Notes under the pieces: generated by a model
Told to the model about the DNA's origin: nothing
The model's database searches: none
What the model saw: the letters and a program-made list of their open reading frames with translations, nothing else
NCBI GenBank assembly: GCA_946122785.1
Contig: CAMGYJ010000010.1
Span: 10,019,467 to 10,083,466, forward strand
Direction: 5' to 3'
Length of the DNA stretch: 64,000 bases
From: Linum tenue
Taxonomy: Eukaryota > Streptophyta > Magnoliopsida > Malpighiales > Linaceae
Position numbers and translations under genes: made by a program
Part shown: positions 44,623 to 54,971 of the stretch, in pieces
Numbering within the stretch: position 1 is the first letter of the stretch
Layout: each line of letters starts with the position of its first letter

Positions 44623-45914
44623 TGACACGCTAAAACACAACACCAAACTACGACCAAGTGAAATCGTAGTCTGGAAATGCAGTAGAAAGCAGGAAATTGT
44701 TCGGTTTTCTAAAGCAAGGGAAGAGTCCCTCGGGAATGAGTCCCCTTAGCTCCTTAGTTAGTTCACAGTTGTAATTACTTTTGGTTGCTTTACTGTTGAT
44801 TATACTGCGGAAGATCCGACAGTAGCTTGGAATCTCTTAAGCTGACCAATCCCTCTCAGTCAAACTCCCCGGCAAACGACTAGTCTTCATCGGGATAGAA
44901 AGCTGAGGCTACGAACACAGAACTCCACTGCTGGAACTGAATTCAAGTACAAAGCAGTAAATCGACTAACTCTCATATAATCGATTCACTACTACCGATT
45001 GAAGAAGCTCTAACAACCTAATCAGATTCTATCTATCTCAGGTTGCAGCAGAAATCAATAAAAGATGATCAGGCTTCAATTGACTCAATCAAAACACTTC
45101 AATAGATTATAATCAAACAATATCACAATCCAAACGTCGTTACAACAATGATCCCTAACACATAGAACTAGGGTTCTTCATACCCAAGTGAGAGAGGCTT
45201 CTACTCCATAGAGAGAGAGGAAAACAGCAAACAAAGCAGTCATACTCATCAAGATGGGAAGAATATGCTCTGGGATGATGATCTTCACTCCAAGGATGAT
45301 TTCCAAGCTTGATTGATGAAACCCAGCTCCAAAATCACTCTTATTAGGGGGTGTTCTTCGCACTTTCTCTCTCTAGAGCTCTGTTTTTTCTCCAGAAAAT
45401 CGATTCTCTCTCCTTAGGCTCGAAATTGGGTTAAAACCCAGAATTTCCCGATCACACGGCCAGGCCACACAGCCGTGTGGCTTTCCAGTCTGCCCGTGTG
45501 GATGTGAAAATGCCGCGTTTCGATTAAGTGGTCTTCAGGCACGCTGCACGGCCAGAAGCGCACGGCCGTGTAGATTATCAGCCTGTCCGTGTGAGCTCCC
45601 TAGAATTTCCACACGGCCACAAGGGATCCAATACACGGCCAGTGTGGCTTGGCCGCGTAATGGAATTCCACAGGGCCACACCACACGGCCGTGTGGCTGC
45701 TAGGTCTGGCCGTGTGGATTCCTCAGCTTCTCGCCAGACGTCCAACTTTCGGTCAATCGACCCGAAACTCGATCCCAAACCTCCAATCACGTACTAGGAC
45801 CTGAAATAACACAAACGAGAACAACCTAGCGTGAAATCGACCTAAGATACGAGAAATGAGGCTCAAACGACATAAGAATGGTGGATAAAAACATGTGTAT
45901 ATATCAACTCATCG
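44623..45914 (-). mobile_element. Athila-family solo LTR (1,292 bp)
   Basis: Read leftward, the sequence parallels the 5' LTR at 53449-54827: GGTATGAAGAACCCTAGTTC, CTGCAACCTGAGATAGATAG, CTACTGTCGGATCTTCCGCA and AAAACCGAACAATTTCCTGC all match or nearly match. The perfect 5-bp duplication CATAT flanks it (44618-44622, 45915-45919). The right arm of the surrounding inverted repeat (near 47600) shows the uninterrupted site. The start base appears mutated from the expected TG. No internal region remains, so it is a solo LTR. Confidence 0.85.
45451..45725. repeat. CACACGGCCGTGTGG palindrome cluster in the solo LTR
   Basis: Full or partial copies of CACACGGCCGTGTGG (for example 45680-45695, ACACGGCCGTGTGGC) and half-sites CCGTGTGG and CACGGCC occur about a dozen times in 275 bases, with a CG-rich core in an otherwise ordinary sequence. 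The position in the LTR corresponds to the AATTACGGTCGTAATT cluster at 53634-53890. Confidence 0.85.
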
Positions 45915-46589
45915 CATATTATTAAGTGTGGGCCCTCTGAGCCATAACCGATGGTCTATAGCATCAATGATCTAACAATCAAGCATTGATAATACTCGAG
46001 GTATAGATGGTTTGGTCATTCCATCTATACTCGCATAACATCAATGGGGTATCACTAGAGCATAATTTCTTAACAAACTAGATGATACTAAGCACGATGA
46101 TATAGTATCATACAATGAGAGTCACACACATAAAACAACTAAAGAAAACAAAGACTAAAGCATCGAATGAATAAGCAATCGATGATGCAAGCATTAATTG
46201 ATTTAAGCATTGATGATAAAAGCGTTGAACACAATAGGCATCTCATTGAATTATAAAAAGTAGTACATAAAGCATTATAGATCCGCATCCCCAAACAATT
46301 TCAAGCTAGTTATGCATAGGAGAATAGGAAGACATCTCCAATGATACATGCATCAATTGTGACAAATCTCCTTCGAGCTCTAACAGGGCTTCACCTCCTC
46401 TCTATGAATTTCTACCACTATAAATAGAGAGTTAGGCTTATTAGTTCAGTAGTCTACATAATTTAATTCAAAACTACTATAAACACTATGTTCGAGTGAG
46501 AGCTTAGTATTCGTAGGAAAGGGAGCCGCTAAGGATATGCCTTCTTCATCGATGGTGGTACCATCCTTCTCTTCTATGTATAGCTAGTT

Positions 46590-47690
46590 AGATATTGATT
46601 GTATGAGAATATGAACTCTTTTATCTTTGTATGCGTTGATGATATGATTTCATATTATGCTTGTGTTGATGCTTGTGATTTTCGATGCCCTATGTGCGTG
46701 CATTGATGTTTTATTGTCTGATGCATATGTGTTTGTTATCGATGCTCATTTAGTTCAATTCTTCATTATCATAGATGCTTATGACTCTATAGTATGCTAC
46801 TATATGCATTGTGCTTAGTATCGTTTGGGTTGTTAAGAAATTATCCTCTAGTGATACCACATTGATGCTACACGAGTATAGAGGGAATGATCAACCATCT
46901 ATACAGTGGCGGAGGGAGAGGGTAACAGGGTGGGTCTCGGGACCCACACTGGTTCGGGAGAAAATGTTTAAATTAGGTACGATAGTTAATTGATATCAAA
47001 ACTAGGTCGCGTTTAATTGAGAATAGTTGGTCGGAAATTTTTGTGTTTGAATCTTGGCGACCTCATTTCTTAAGCATACGGTATACAGACTTGTGCAAAC
47101 ATCAATTTCGTATAAGTTGACTTTCTTATAAGGGAGCATGATAGTAAATGGTATAATATATTATTGAAAACTTTCAACAACTCAATTTATTGATACTAAA
47201 TATTTTTTTTAAGAACATAATTCAAAAGCGAACAACTAGGTATATCATGAATTATTGGTTGGTATAAGATTTATTATTAAACCTCTATCAACAACTCGAG
47301 GTATTGATACTAACGGTTCTTAACAAAGAACACCATTTGAAACACTACGACTAACTAAATCAATGATTTTTTGTTATAAATGCAAAGTGATATTCTTGAT
47401 ATTTTTGACTGCTAATGCATTTTAATTTATCAAAAGTTTTCAACGTAAGATTATATTAAAAAAAAAACTATTTTATCATTTTTTTCGAGGTGGACCTATC
47501 TTAAACGAAATCCTGGCTACGCCACTGCATCTATATCATAAATAGTATCAATGTTTGATTGTTAGCTAATTGATGTTATAGACCATCGATTATGGCTAAA
47601 GGGGCCCACACGTAATTATGTGTTATCCTCACTTCTCTATTCTTCATTGATTAGGTGATGTCATGAAGCGAAAGCATGCATTAGCTAGTC
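46590..47690 (+). repeat. Right arm of the old inverted repeat
   Basis: Inverted relative to 44500-46580, as described there. It lacks the solo LTR and instead carries the hAT element at 46904-47527. The two arms therefore date each other's insertions. Confidence 0.6.
46904..47527. mobile_element. Non-autonomous hAT element (624 bp)
   Basis: Ends CAGTGGCGGAGG and, inverted, CAGTGGCGTAGCCAGG. Flanked by the perfect 8-bp duplication CATCTATA (46896-46903, 47528-47535), the hAT signature. AT-rich interior with no transposase. Confidence 0.92.
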
Positions 47691-49135
47691 AAGTTGATAT
47701 TGCATGTGGCAAAGCTTGAGTAGGATGGCCATTGTAGAAGGGATAGAGTGATGCTATAGATGATTCATTGATGCATAATATGATTGAGAGCTAGTATATG
47801 TGATGATACTCGAAGTTTGGCTTCTTGTTCAATAATGTATCTTTACATTTATGCATCTATAACTTGAAAACCTCTAAACAACTTAACTTTTCCTTGCTTG
47901 TTATTCAAATGTAAACCCCTAAAGAAGCTTTATATTTGTGTTGAGCATAGATGGTATGATGTGGTGAGTAATTATGCATTAGTAGACCTTGTGAAATACG
48001 ACACTTTTGTAAAAAAAAAAAAAAAATACGACACTAGGATATCCTAGGACATTTATCATTTGCATGTATCTTGCATGAGAAGTTGCATTTGGAAATAAAG
48101 TGTGGGGTAAAATGAGCCACATGTGAGGCAATCACTCATTGCATAGAGGGAACAGGAATAGTTCAAATGAGCATCAGTACACGACTGTGCAATGTTGTTT
48201 ATCTAGTTTAATCCATCATCGACTGAAGTGTCATTTGAGAATTGTGGTAAGAGGTCACGGATAAATGTATCTTGCTTGATCAAGGCTACTATGTACCAAT
48301 GTACAAAGCATAATAAACCCACTATGCTACAAAAAGTACATACATTGGCATGCTACTAATAAAGAGAGAACATAAAACTCTCATTTTCAAGTTTGAGGTA
48401 GTGATATCCCTAAGCTTTAAAATAAAGCTTGCAAAGAGCTTTCCCCAACTATCTTGAGACTTTCGAGTTGAGTTAGGACTTATGATTGATAGAGATTGTT
48501 CAGATTGTCCTTAAGAGGGTTGACCTTGTAAGCTTCTTATGAGTGATGTTTGATTATGGACAATTAAAGTTCAAGTGTGGGGTTATCCGATGACACAAAG
48601 AAAGTAATATTTTAGACCCCTTCATTATAGCTATTGTTGTATGGTTTTCGCATCTTTATTGCCAGTCACTTGCATTTTCTCACTCAGGGTGCATTTTAGT
48701 GACTCTAGGATCGCTTAACTATTTGATGCACTTTTGGTAGTGTTTCATGTGTTTTCAGGAAATAGGATTCTAGTGGACCACCTTGTACGAGTAAGGGAAT
48801 ATCAAGGCCCGCTTGCTGGGAGTGAAAATGCAATATTGGAGCAAACCCTGAAAACAACATGGAAAACAACCAACAATAACCTAAAACGGCACCTTGGACG
48901 CCATTTTGGAGGATCTATAGGTCGAGGCCATAATCTTGAGGAGTATGCCACATGTGGTGGCCAAGATGGCAGAAACCCAAAGCAAATCGGAAAACATGTG
49001 TAGGCTGACTTTTCCTCCCATAAAACCTGATGTAGAGGCCTATGAATAGACCCAAATGGGTCAAAGTTTGGTAGCCAGTGATAGGAGGCATATAGAGGGT
49101 TGTTACTCTATCGACGGAGCGACTCTCCCAACTTA
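47691..49135. other. Old Athila-like 3' region and LTR fragment
   Basis: No coding. An A run lies at 48013-48026. CAAGTGTGGGGTTATCCGA followed by TGACACAAAG near 48572-48595 looks like a purine tract and LTR start. An Athila-style LTR word (GTTTTCAGGAAATAGGATTC) occurs near 48750-48770. Ends are not resolved. Confidence 0.4.
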
Positions 49136-50206
49136 GGAGTCATTTGGATGAGGGATTTTTGTGCAGGTTTTTTGCAGAATCCCACAGAATGTGGGATTTC
49201 AACAAAATACCATGTTTGGAAAGCACTCCAAAAACCCGAGGTATCTGTCCAAGTGTGGGTTTTCAAAATAACTTTATGGGGGTATTGAAAAATCCACACT
49301 GTTGGATTTATTTTTCAAAATTGACCTTCCTTTTCTTCTCTCCATCTTCCCAACCCTTTTATACGCTCTTTCCCTCTGTTTCCTCCAATTTTTCATTTAT
49401 CTCAATCCGATTGACCTTTCTTTCCATCTCACCGCCTAGGTGAGAAATATTATCCCAGCTCCTCTCAAAATAGTTACCGCATCTGAACCGACACAAGTAC
49501 GATAACCTCAAGCGCGACTCTCTGGCTGATGTCGTCCTTTTTTGCCGACAACGACCTCTCTTTCCAGTGTCGTACGATTTTTCCTTCATTTCCCTCTCAA
49601 TGGTCGCGAAGCTATCTCCAAACTCTTCTCTCGTCGAGCTTTGGTTCCTAAACAAGACCGGTAAAACTGTTCGATTCAGTGGAGACATTAGGGAAGGAGA
49701 AGAACCCAAATCCGATGGTGAGACGACTAAGAGTCAATGTTGTGGCTCCCTTCTTCTTCTTCTTCTTCTAATTGGTGAGAAGAGAAGGATTTGGCAGGAA
49801 CCTAGAACTAAAGTCACCACAAGAAAAGAGAAGGATTTGCATGAGTTATGGCATCCATCGATTTGGGTTTGTAGAGCCCATCGAAATCCCAGTTCCACCA
49901 TTCGAATTTCTAGAGCAGGGAGCTTGTTGTTATTCCGGAAAGGGAAGATCGAGATGACATAAGTCACCAAGGAAAGGAGTGGCAGCTGGAGTAGGAGAAG
50001 GTCAGGGTTGTAGGAAGACCATAGGACAAAGACGATAAAGGGTTGAAGAATGGGACATTAATATCTTTTTGATTTTTTAATTGATCTAGATCCGTACCCA
50101 AACATGTGATTTTTCCCGAATTCCACATACAAAATTTATGGGTTTTCAAATAAGGGTTTTGGGCCCCAAATCACTCAAAATGAAAACTTGCATCCAAATA
50201 ATCCCT
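49136..50206. mobile_element. DNA transposon with ATTTGGATG terminal inverted repeats
   Basis: The left end GGAGTCATTTGGATG and inverted right end GGGATTATTTGGATG match 12/15, followed by subterminal similarity (AAATCACATG, GGGTTTTCAAA words). The interior includes a moderately GC-rich block (49560-49960) with an open frame from 49600 (MVAKLSPNSS) that I do not recognise. No target duplication could be fixed, so the superfamily is undecided. Confidence 0.55.
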
Positions 50207-51574
50207 CGAAGCTGACCTCAAAGGGTGAATCAACTCTAATGGCGAACCAGCCACCTATTATGTATTCTGGCTGTCGATTCAAAGGGCTTTTTAGGCATCT
50301 TGTTTTGAATGATGTTTCCCTTGAAACCCGTCCTATGGTCGGCTAGTTCCTTAGTTGCATATGTTTGCTAACCCTAGAGGTTCTTTGACTATGTAACTCT
50401 TGGTCTCGGTATTTATGAGTTTATTTCATATATCTTTGTTGTTTGATTTATTGCTTGGCTTGTTGTTGATGCGATTGCGTGTGCGAGACTAGACATGACA
50501 GTACCTCACTATCGATCCTTAATCGATCAAACTGCGTCAACTTCTTCAAAGAAGACATTTGTAGGGATAATTATCATTTTCCTATTAGAATTATAATTTG
50601 CAATTAAATATGCTAGGAATAAACCTAGCAATGTTCAAGCAGCGCATATGTTGCCAGGATCAATGTTTTAAGTCAAAGGAATTCTAGGGAGAGCTTCCCT
50701 ATGCAACGCCTCACCCACATGCGTCATTCACCAACTAGTAATTCAAATTTACTTTTCTTGCATTGTCTTTCTTTTTGTTTTCTAAAACCAAGGGGAACTT
50801 CAAGCGTGAAGTCACCTCAACCTCCATGTTCTTTTTTTAACCACATAGAACCTGTCCATTACCACTTGAGTAAGTGGTTGTGAGAGACCCTAGGGAATAT
50901 GATCCTAGTCTTTGGACAAAGTAAATTTGAATATTCGTATACACACGATCAGAGCGGGTGAATTGGTTGCTGAGTTTACAAGTTTGCCATTCGAAGATGA
51001 CCATGGAGGGTCATGATGGCTTATATGGAAGAAAGAGTCAACTTGTATGCCAAAATAGCAAGACAACTGAAGAGTTCACATAAGATTCTAAAGGAGTTGT
51101 ATGAGGCTCGACACAAGTATGTGGGAGTACTTGGTGATGATGGTGGTTGATATCCATACTATGTATTGTACTAGATCCCAAAAGAGTCCACAAGCCTTCC
51201 TATGAGGATCCTACTTGGGGTTCAGATTTTGGTGAAGAGGATAAATATTTGGTAATGAAAGAGAAGAACTTGGATAGTTTGGGACACAAATGATACTTTC
51301 TTAATAGTTCGGGTTTCCTAGTGGTATTATCCCTTGTTGTATTTTTTAGAGTCCTTCGATGCACACCTTGAATGTATAAAGCTATATAGTTGATATGGTC
51401 CTCATCCGAGAGTTTGTGTTTTCACAGTGAGATGAGAGTAATGTTCACTCGACCCCGACTATTCTAACTAGTGCAATGAAGAACTATACTGCATACCATG
51501 TTGATTGTTTACCAAGTTGTACTAGTTTGAGTAGGTTTGCTAGGGGACAAGCAACCACCTAAGTGTGGGGGAGT
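50207..51574 (+). other. Athila-like internal 3' region with polypurine tract
   Basis: Mostly non-coding. A short helical open stretch near 51014-51150 (MEERVNLYAKIARQLKSSHK) may be the end of an Athila downstream ORF. AAGTGTGGGGGAGT (51561-51574) is the purine tract directly before the LTR start TGATAAC. Confidence 0.5.
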
Positions 51575-52580
51575 TGATAACAACCAAAATCATGTTATTT
51601 AGCCCTCATATTTAGGTTTGTTTTAAGTCATTTCATGGTCTCATTGGTTGAAATATCATCAAATGCACCCCTAATTTGTTCCTTGAATAGGATATTGTCA
51701 TTTTATGGTGTTTTAGATGATATGAGCATTTTAGGCATGAAAATATGTCACAAGTGTAGCAAAAGGGGCCTAAATGGACTTCGCAGCTGAAGGAGCAAAG
51801 ATCACGGTCGGGAAGTTGAGGGCTCGAAGTAGAGCTTGAAGATCGCGACCTCCATGGCATAGATTGTGTCCGCAAACTATGGAGCTTCACGCACGAACTT
51901 GAAGAAGCAAACGTTAAGTGAGGACCAAGGAGTTTAGACAGTCGACTCGCAGCCCTCGTTGTCCATGCCCCCACTAAAGATCAAGCTTGTGACTACCTGA
52001 ATCGCGACCGTGAACTCCCCATCTAGCAAGGCGTGATATGGTGTCCTCCAAGATCACGGCCTCTGCCCCCAGGTTCACGCCCGCGATCTTCGACCCTTCA
52101 ACCGTGAATTTGCCCGCATTTTTAGAACTCTATAAATAGGGGTACCCCCCCCCTCTTGAGTAGAGTGGATTTTCGCATATTTCTTGTTCTAGAGTGATGT
52201 TAGACAGAGAAGTAGAAGCTTGGAGAAGAAGAGGAGAAAAAGAAGCAGAAGAAAGCTTTGGAGAAGGATTTCCAACACTTGAAGACCCTTTCTTCATGAT
52301 TTCTTTTCCTCTTTGCATGTCTCTTCTTCTCCCAACTCATGGGGTAGTCCGTCAAGGTACTTTGGGGCTTTGTCCTGCAAACCATAACCTAAGGTGTGAT
52401 ATGAAAATAAAATAGGATGTTTTAGGCTTGAATTGTGGATGATTTTGAACGTATTATCTATGTCTATTTGGTGTTTGTTCATTCTTGCATCAATTAGTGT
52501 GAGATTGTCTGTATCCCATTTTGTTGAACCGTGTATCTCCTTGTATATTTGTTTGCTTTAAGGACCTTTTTATCATTTTA
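51575..52580 (+). repeat. Athila-type 3' LTR, partial
   Basis: Starts TGATAACAACC right after the purine tract. It contains a cluster of CG-centred palindrome words (GATCACGGTC, GATCGCGACC, AATCGCGACCGTGAA, GATCACGGCC, CCCGCGATC at about 51800-52100) and a TATAAATAG box at 52131 followed by a CCCCCCCC run and a purine-rich leader. The 3' end is not seen; unrelated text starts near 52580. Confidence 0.6.
52131..52139 (+). promoter_or_regulatory. TATA box of the Athila-type LTR
   Basis: TATAAATAG lies about 30 bases beyond the last CG-centred palindrome, and some 30-60 bases upstream of the likely transcript start. It places the palindromes directly upstream of a core promoter. Confidence 0.55.
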
Positions 52581-52779
52581 CCTTCGTGAACTAATCACCT
52601 GAGTATACTTGTAGAGAGGGTATATTAGGGGTGTTTTCCAATCGAGACACGTATGCTGCGCAACTCTCATTCTGCGAAACATAATAAGATAAACTGAGAG
52701 CTTCGGTTCTCCGTGTAGTCGTCTCATTCTCACCGAATGGGAAAACCACGTAAATCGTTGTGTTATGCTTCTGCATTTT
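52581..52779. other. Unidentified LTR-like segment adjoining a LINE
   Basis: AACCACGTAAATCGTTGTG (52744-52762) resembles the ends of many plant Copia LTRs. No boundary or duplication is clear, and nothing else is recognised. Confidence 0.25.
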
Positions 52780-53448
52780 CTTGTTGATTTTATCAATGAT
52801 AACTTTAGCGTCGCCCTCAAAGGTGATATCCTCAAACCCAAGGTTCCTACACCAACAAAATAACCTCCCGGAGTAGTAGCAGCTCCACTATCATAGGGTC
52901 ATCCAGCACAGGGAACTGCATCCCCTTTGCCAGAACGACCTCTCGGGCTGCATTAAGGATAACCACGCCATCTGCCTAATGAGACCCAATCATGGTGGCA
53001 CCATCCCACCGACATACCAGGCTAGCAGCTCCTGCCCCTCCAAATTGGTTCCCGGCCCGAACTCGGACCGGAGGATCACTACTGGGAGACAAACTAACCC
53101 ACTCGTCATACTATTGGTTAAACTGCCTCATCAAAGCAGGGAAACTGAACAGTTTACCCTCAAAGACAACCCAATTGCGAGACCGCCAGATCCTCCAGAG
53201 GATTGCTACTACTGCCATGAAAAGCCTAGGCTGATTAATCAAAGCCAACAACCTCTTCAGAAAAACAGGAAAAGTCTGTCGAGGCAATCCCTCCCCTAGA
53301 TACTCCAATCCCGAATAATCCCACAGAGCACGAGCCACCGGGAAATCAAGGAACAAATGTTCTAGAGTTTCAGAAGCGCCCCAACAAACTGGGCACCGGG
53401 GATGAACTGGGACCTTTCTTTCAATCAGAGCCTCTGTAGTAGGAAGGG
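52780..53448 (-). pseudogene. L1-type LINE fragment: zf-RVT and RNase H-like domain
   Basis: Leftward reading gives LPTTEALIERKVPVHPRCPV, CPVCWGASETLEHLFLDFP and INQPRLFMAVVAILWRIW, then after a TAG the RNase H-like text VCRWDGAT, DDPMIVELLLLREV and the remains of EGDAKVIIDKI. It closely parallels 10050-10760, so both are the same LINE family. It is truncated at both ends; the Athila 5' LTR begins exactly where it stops (53449). Confidence 0.88.
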
Positions 53449-54827
53449 TGATAGCATCGTATTTGCACATGTTTTCACCTTTGTTTCCTGACCATATTAG
53501 CTCGAATTTGTTATTCCTTTGCCTATTTTACACTAGGTTGTGTTGTTTTGGCATATTTCAGGTCTTAGCAAGTAAAGAGGTGCGTAGGCGCAAGTTTCGG
53601 GTCATTTGGAGGCCGGATTGCGCTTTAAAGGGAAAATTACGGGCAGCCCCTGAACAATTACGGTCGTAATTGTCCCTGGCATGCCCGTAATTTCAATGCC
53701 AAGCCTAATTTCCAGAATTCCTGTCGCAGAGTCAATTACGGTCAAGAGTCACTTTAATTACGGTCGTAATCCAGTAATTACTGGCAGTAGTTGGCAAATT
53801 ACGACCGTAAATCCTGTCTTCCGAGTCAAGTGAAACGCGCGTTTTGGGCAATTACGGACATACCACAATTACGATCGTATTTCTGCCCGTAATTCGCCCA
53901 GAATCGGGTTTTTGAGGCAGATTCGAGCCAAAACAGGGGGTGTCGACTTTTGAGAGCAAAAACAGAGTTTTAGAGAGAGAAAGAGCGAAGAACAAACCCT
54001 AGGAGCTATTTGGAGTGGATTTCTCACCATTGAAGCCCAGATTGCGTCCCCAGGAGTGAAGATTGACATCCCAGAGCATATTTTCCTCACCTTTATGAGT
54101 ATGACTACTCTGATTTCTGTTTTCCTCTCTCTCTATGGAGTAGAACCCTTCTCTCACTTGGGTATGAAGAACCCTAGTTCCATGTGTTAGGGATTTGATT
54201 GTAATGACTTGGAATGATTATACTGTTTGGTTTTAATCGAATGATGCATGATTCATTGAATTGATTGAAGTCTGATCAGCTTTTCTTGATTTCTGCTGCA
54301 ACCTGAGATAGATAGAATCTGATTAGCTTGTTAGAGCTACATCATTCGGTAGTAGGAGATTGGCTATACGAGAGTTAGTCAGTTTACTGCCTTGTACTGG
54401 AATCCAATTCCAGTAGTGGAGTTCTGTGTTCATAGCCTCAACTTTCTATCCCGGTGAAGACTAGTCATCTGCCGGGTAGTTAGACCGAGAGGGCTTGGTC
54501 AGCTAAAGAGATTCCAAGCTACTGTCGGATCTTCCGCAGTTTAATCAACAGTAAATCAACCCAGGGTAATTACAACTGAGACCTAACTAAGGAGCTAGGG
54601 GGACTCATTCCCGAGTGACTCTTCCTTGCTTTAGAAAACCGAACAAATTTCCTGCTTTCTTACTGCTTTTAGTTAAAACAACAATCACTCGACTTAGTTG
54701 GCTAGATTATAGATAATCACGGAGTAGGCAGTAGATCTAGACCCCGGGTTGATAATAGAACTTGCCTGTTACTGCATTTCCCGGCTGTGATTACACTTGG
54801 TCGCAGTTTGGAGTTGTGTTCGTGCCA
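53449..54827 (+). repeat. 5' LTR of the large Athila element (copy 2)
   Basis: Begins TGATAGCATCG inside the LINE and ends just before the primer site. It is paralogous to the solo LTR at 44623-45914. It carries the AATTACGGTCGTAATT cluster, a conserved CCTCTCTCTCTATGGAGTAG leader and the CTGTCGGATCTTCCGCAG block. No clear TATA box is seen. The 3' LTR is outside the window, so age cannot be estimated. Confidence 0.85.
53634..53892. repeat. AATTACGGTCGTAATT palindrome cluster in the LTR
   Basis: A perfect 18-base palindrome-like unit CAATTACGGTCGTAATTG is at 53655-53672. Variants are near 53754 (TTAATTACGGTCGTAATC), 53795 (AAATTACGACCGTAAAT) and 53866 (CAATTACGATCGTATTT), with half-sites CCCGTAATT and AATTACGG between them. 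The same words recur at 61484-61630 in the same element. Confidence 0.9.
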
Positions 54828-54833
54828 AGTTTT

Positions 54834-54851
54834 TGGCGCCGTTGCCAGGGA
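54834..54851 (+). other. Primer binding site, tRNA-Asp type
   Basis: TGGCGCCGTTGCCAGGGA matches the complement of the plant tRNA-Asp 3' end at 17 of 18 positions (from memory of that tRNA). This is the usual Athila primer site and fixes the LTR/internal junction. Confidence 0.85.
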
Positions 54852-54971
54852 CCCTCTAGGTTATTGGGGAAACGTGAAAGTTTTTTACTCTAGCTTTTTC
54901 TTTACTGCATTTTATCTCTTCCACCTGTGTGCCTTCACGGGTTGCTTTTGCTGGCTGTGTGCAGGTAGTGC

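Larger units (their letters stand above)
44140..46580 (-). repeat. Left arm of an old inverted repeat (Athila-derived), holding a solo LTR
   Basis: 44500-44617 and 45915-46210 together invert the segment 46690-47690 of the right arm: CATGAAGTGAAAGCATGCATT, GTGTGGGCCC, CATAACCGATGGTCTATA and TGGTATCACTAGAG have inverted counterparts there. Similarity is diffuse near the centre. The AAGTGTGGGCC word and general text suggest an Athila 3' region. No coding. Confidence 0.6.

Noticed and set aside
45528..45797. Open frame in the solo LTR
   Set aside because: It is created by the CACACGGCC palindrome cluster, which lacks stop codons.
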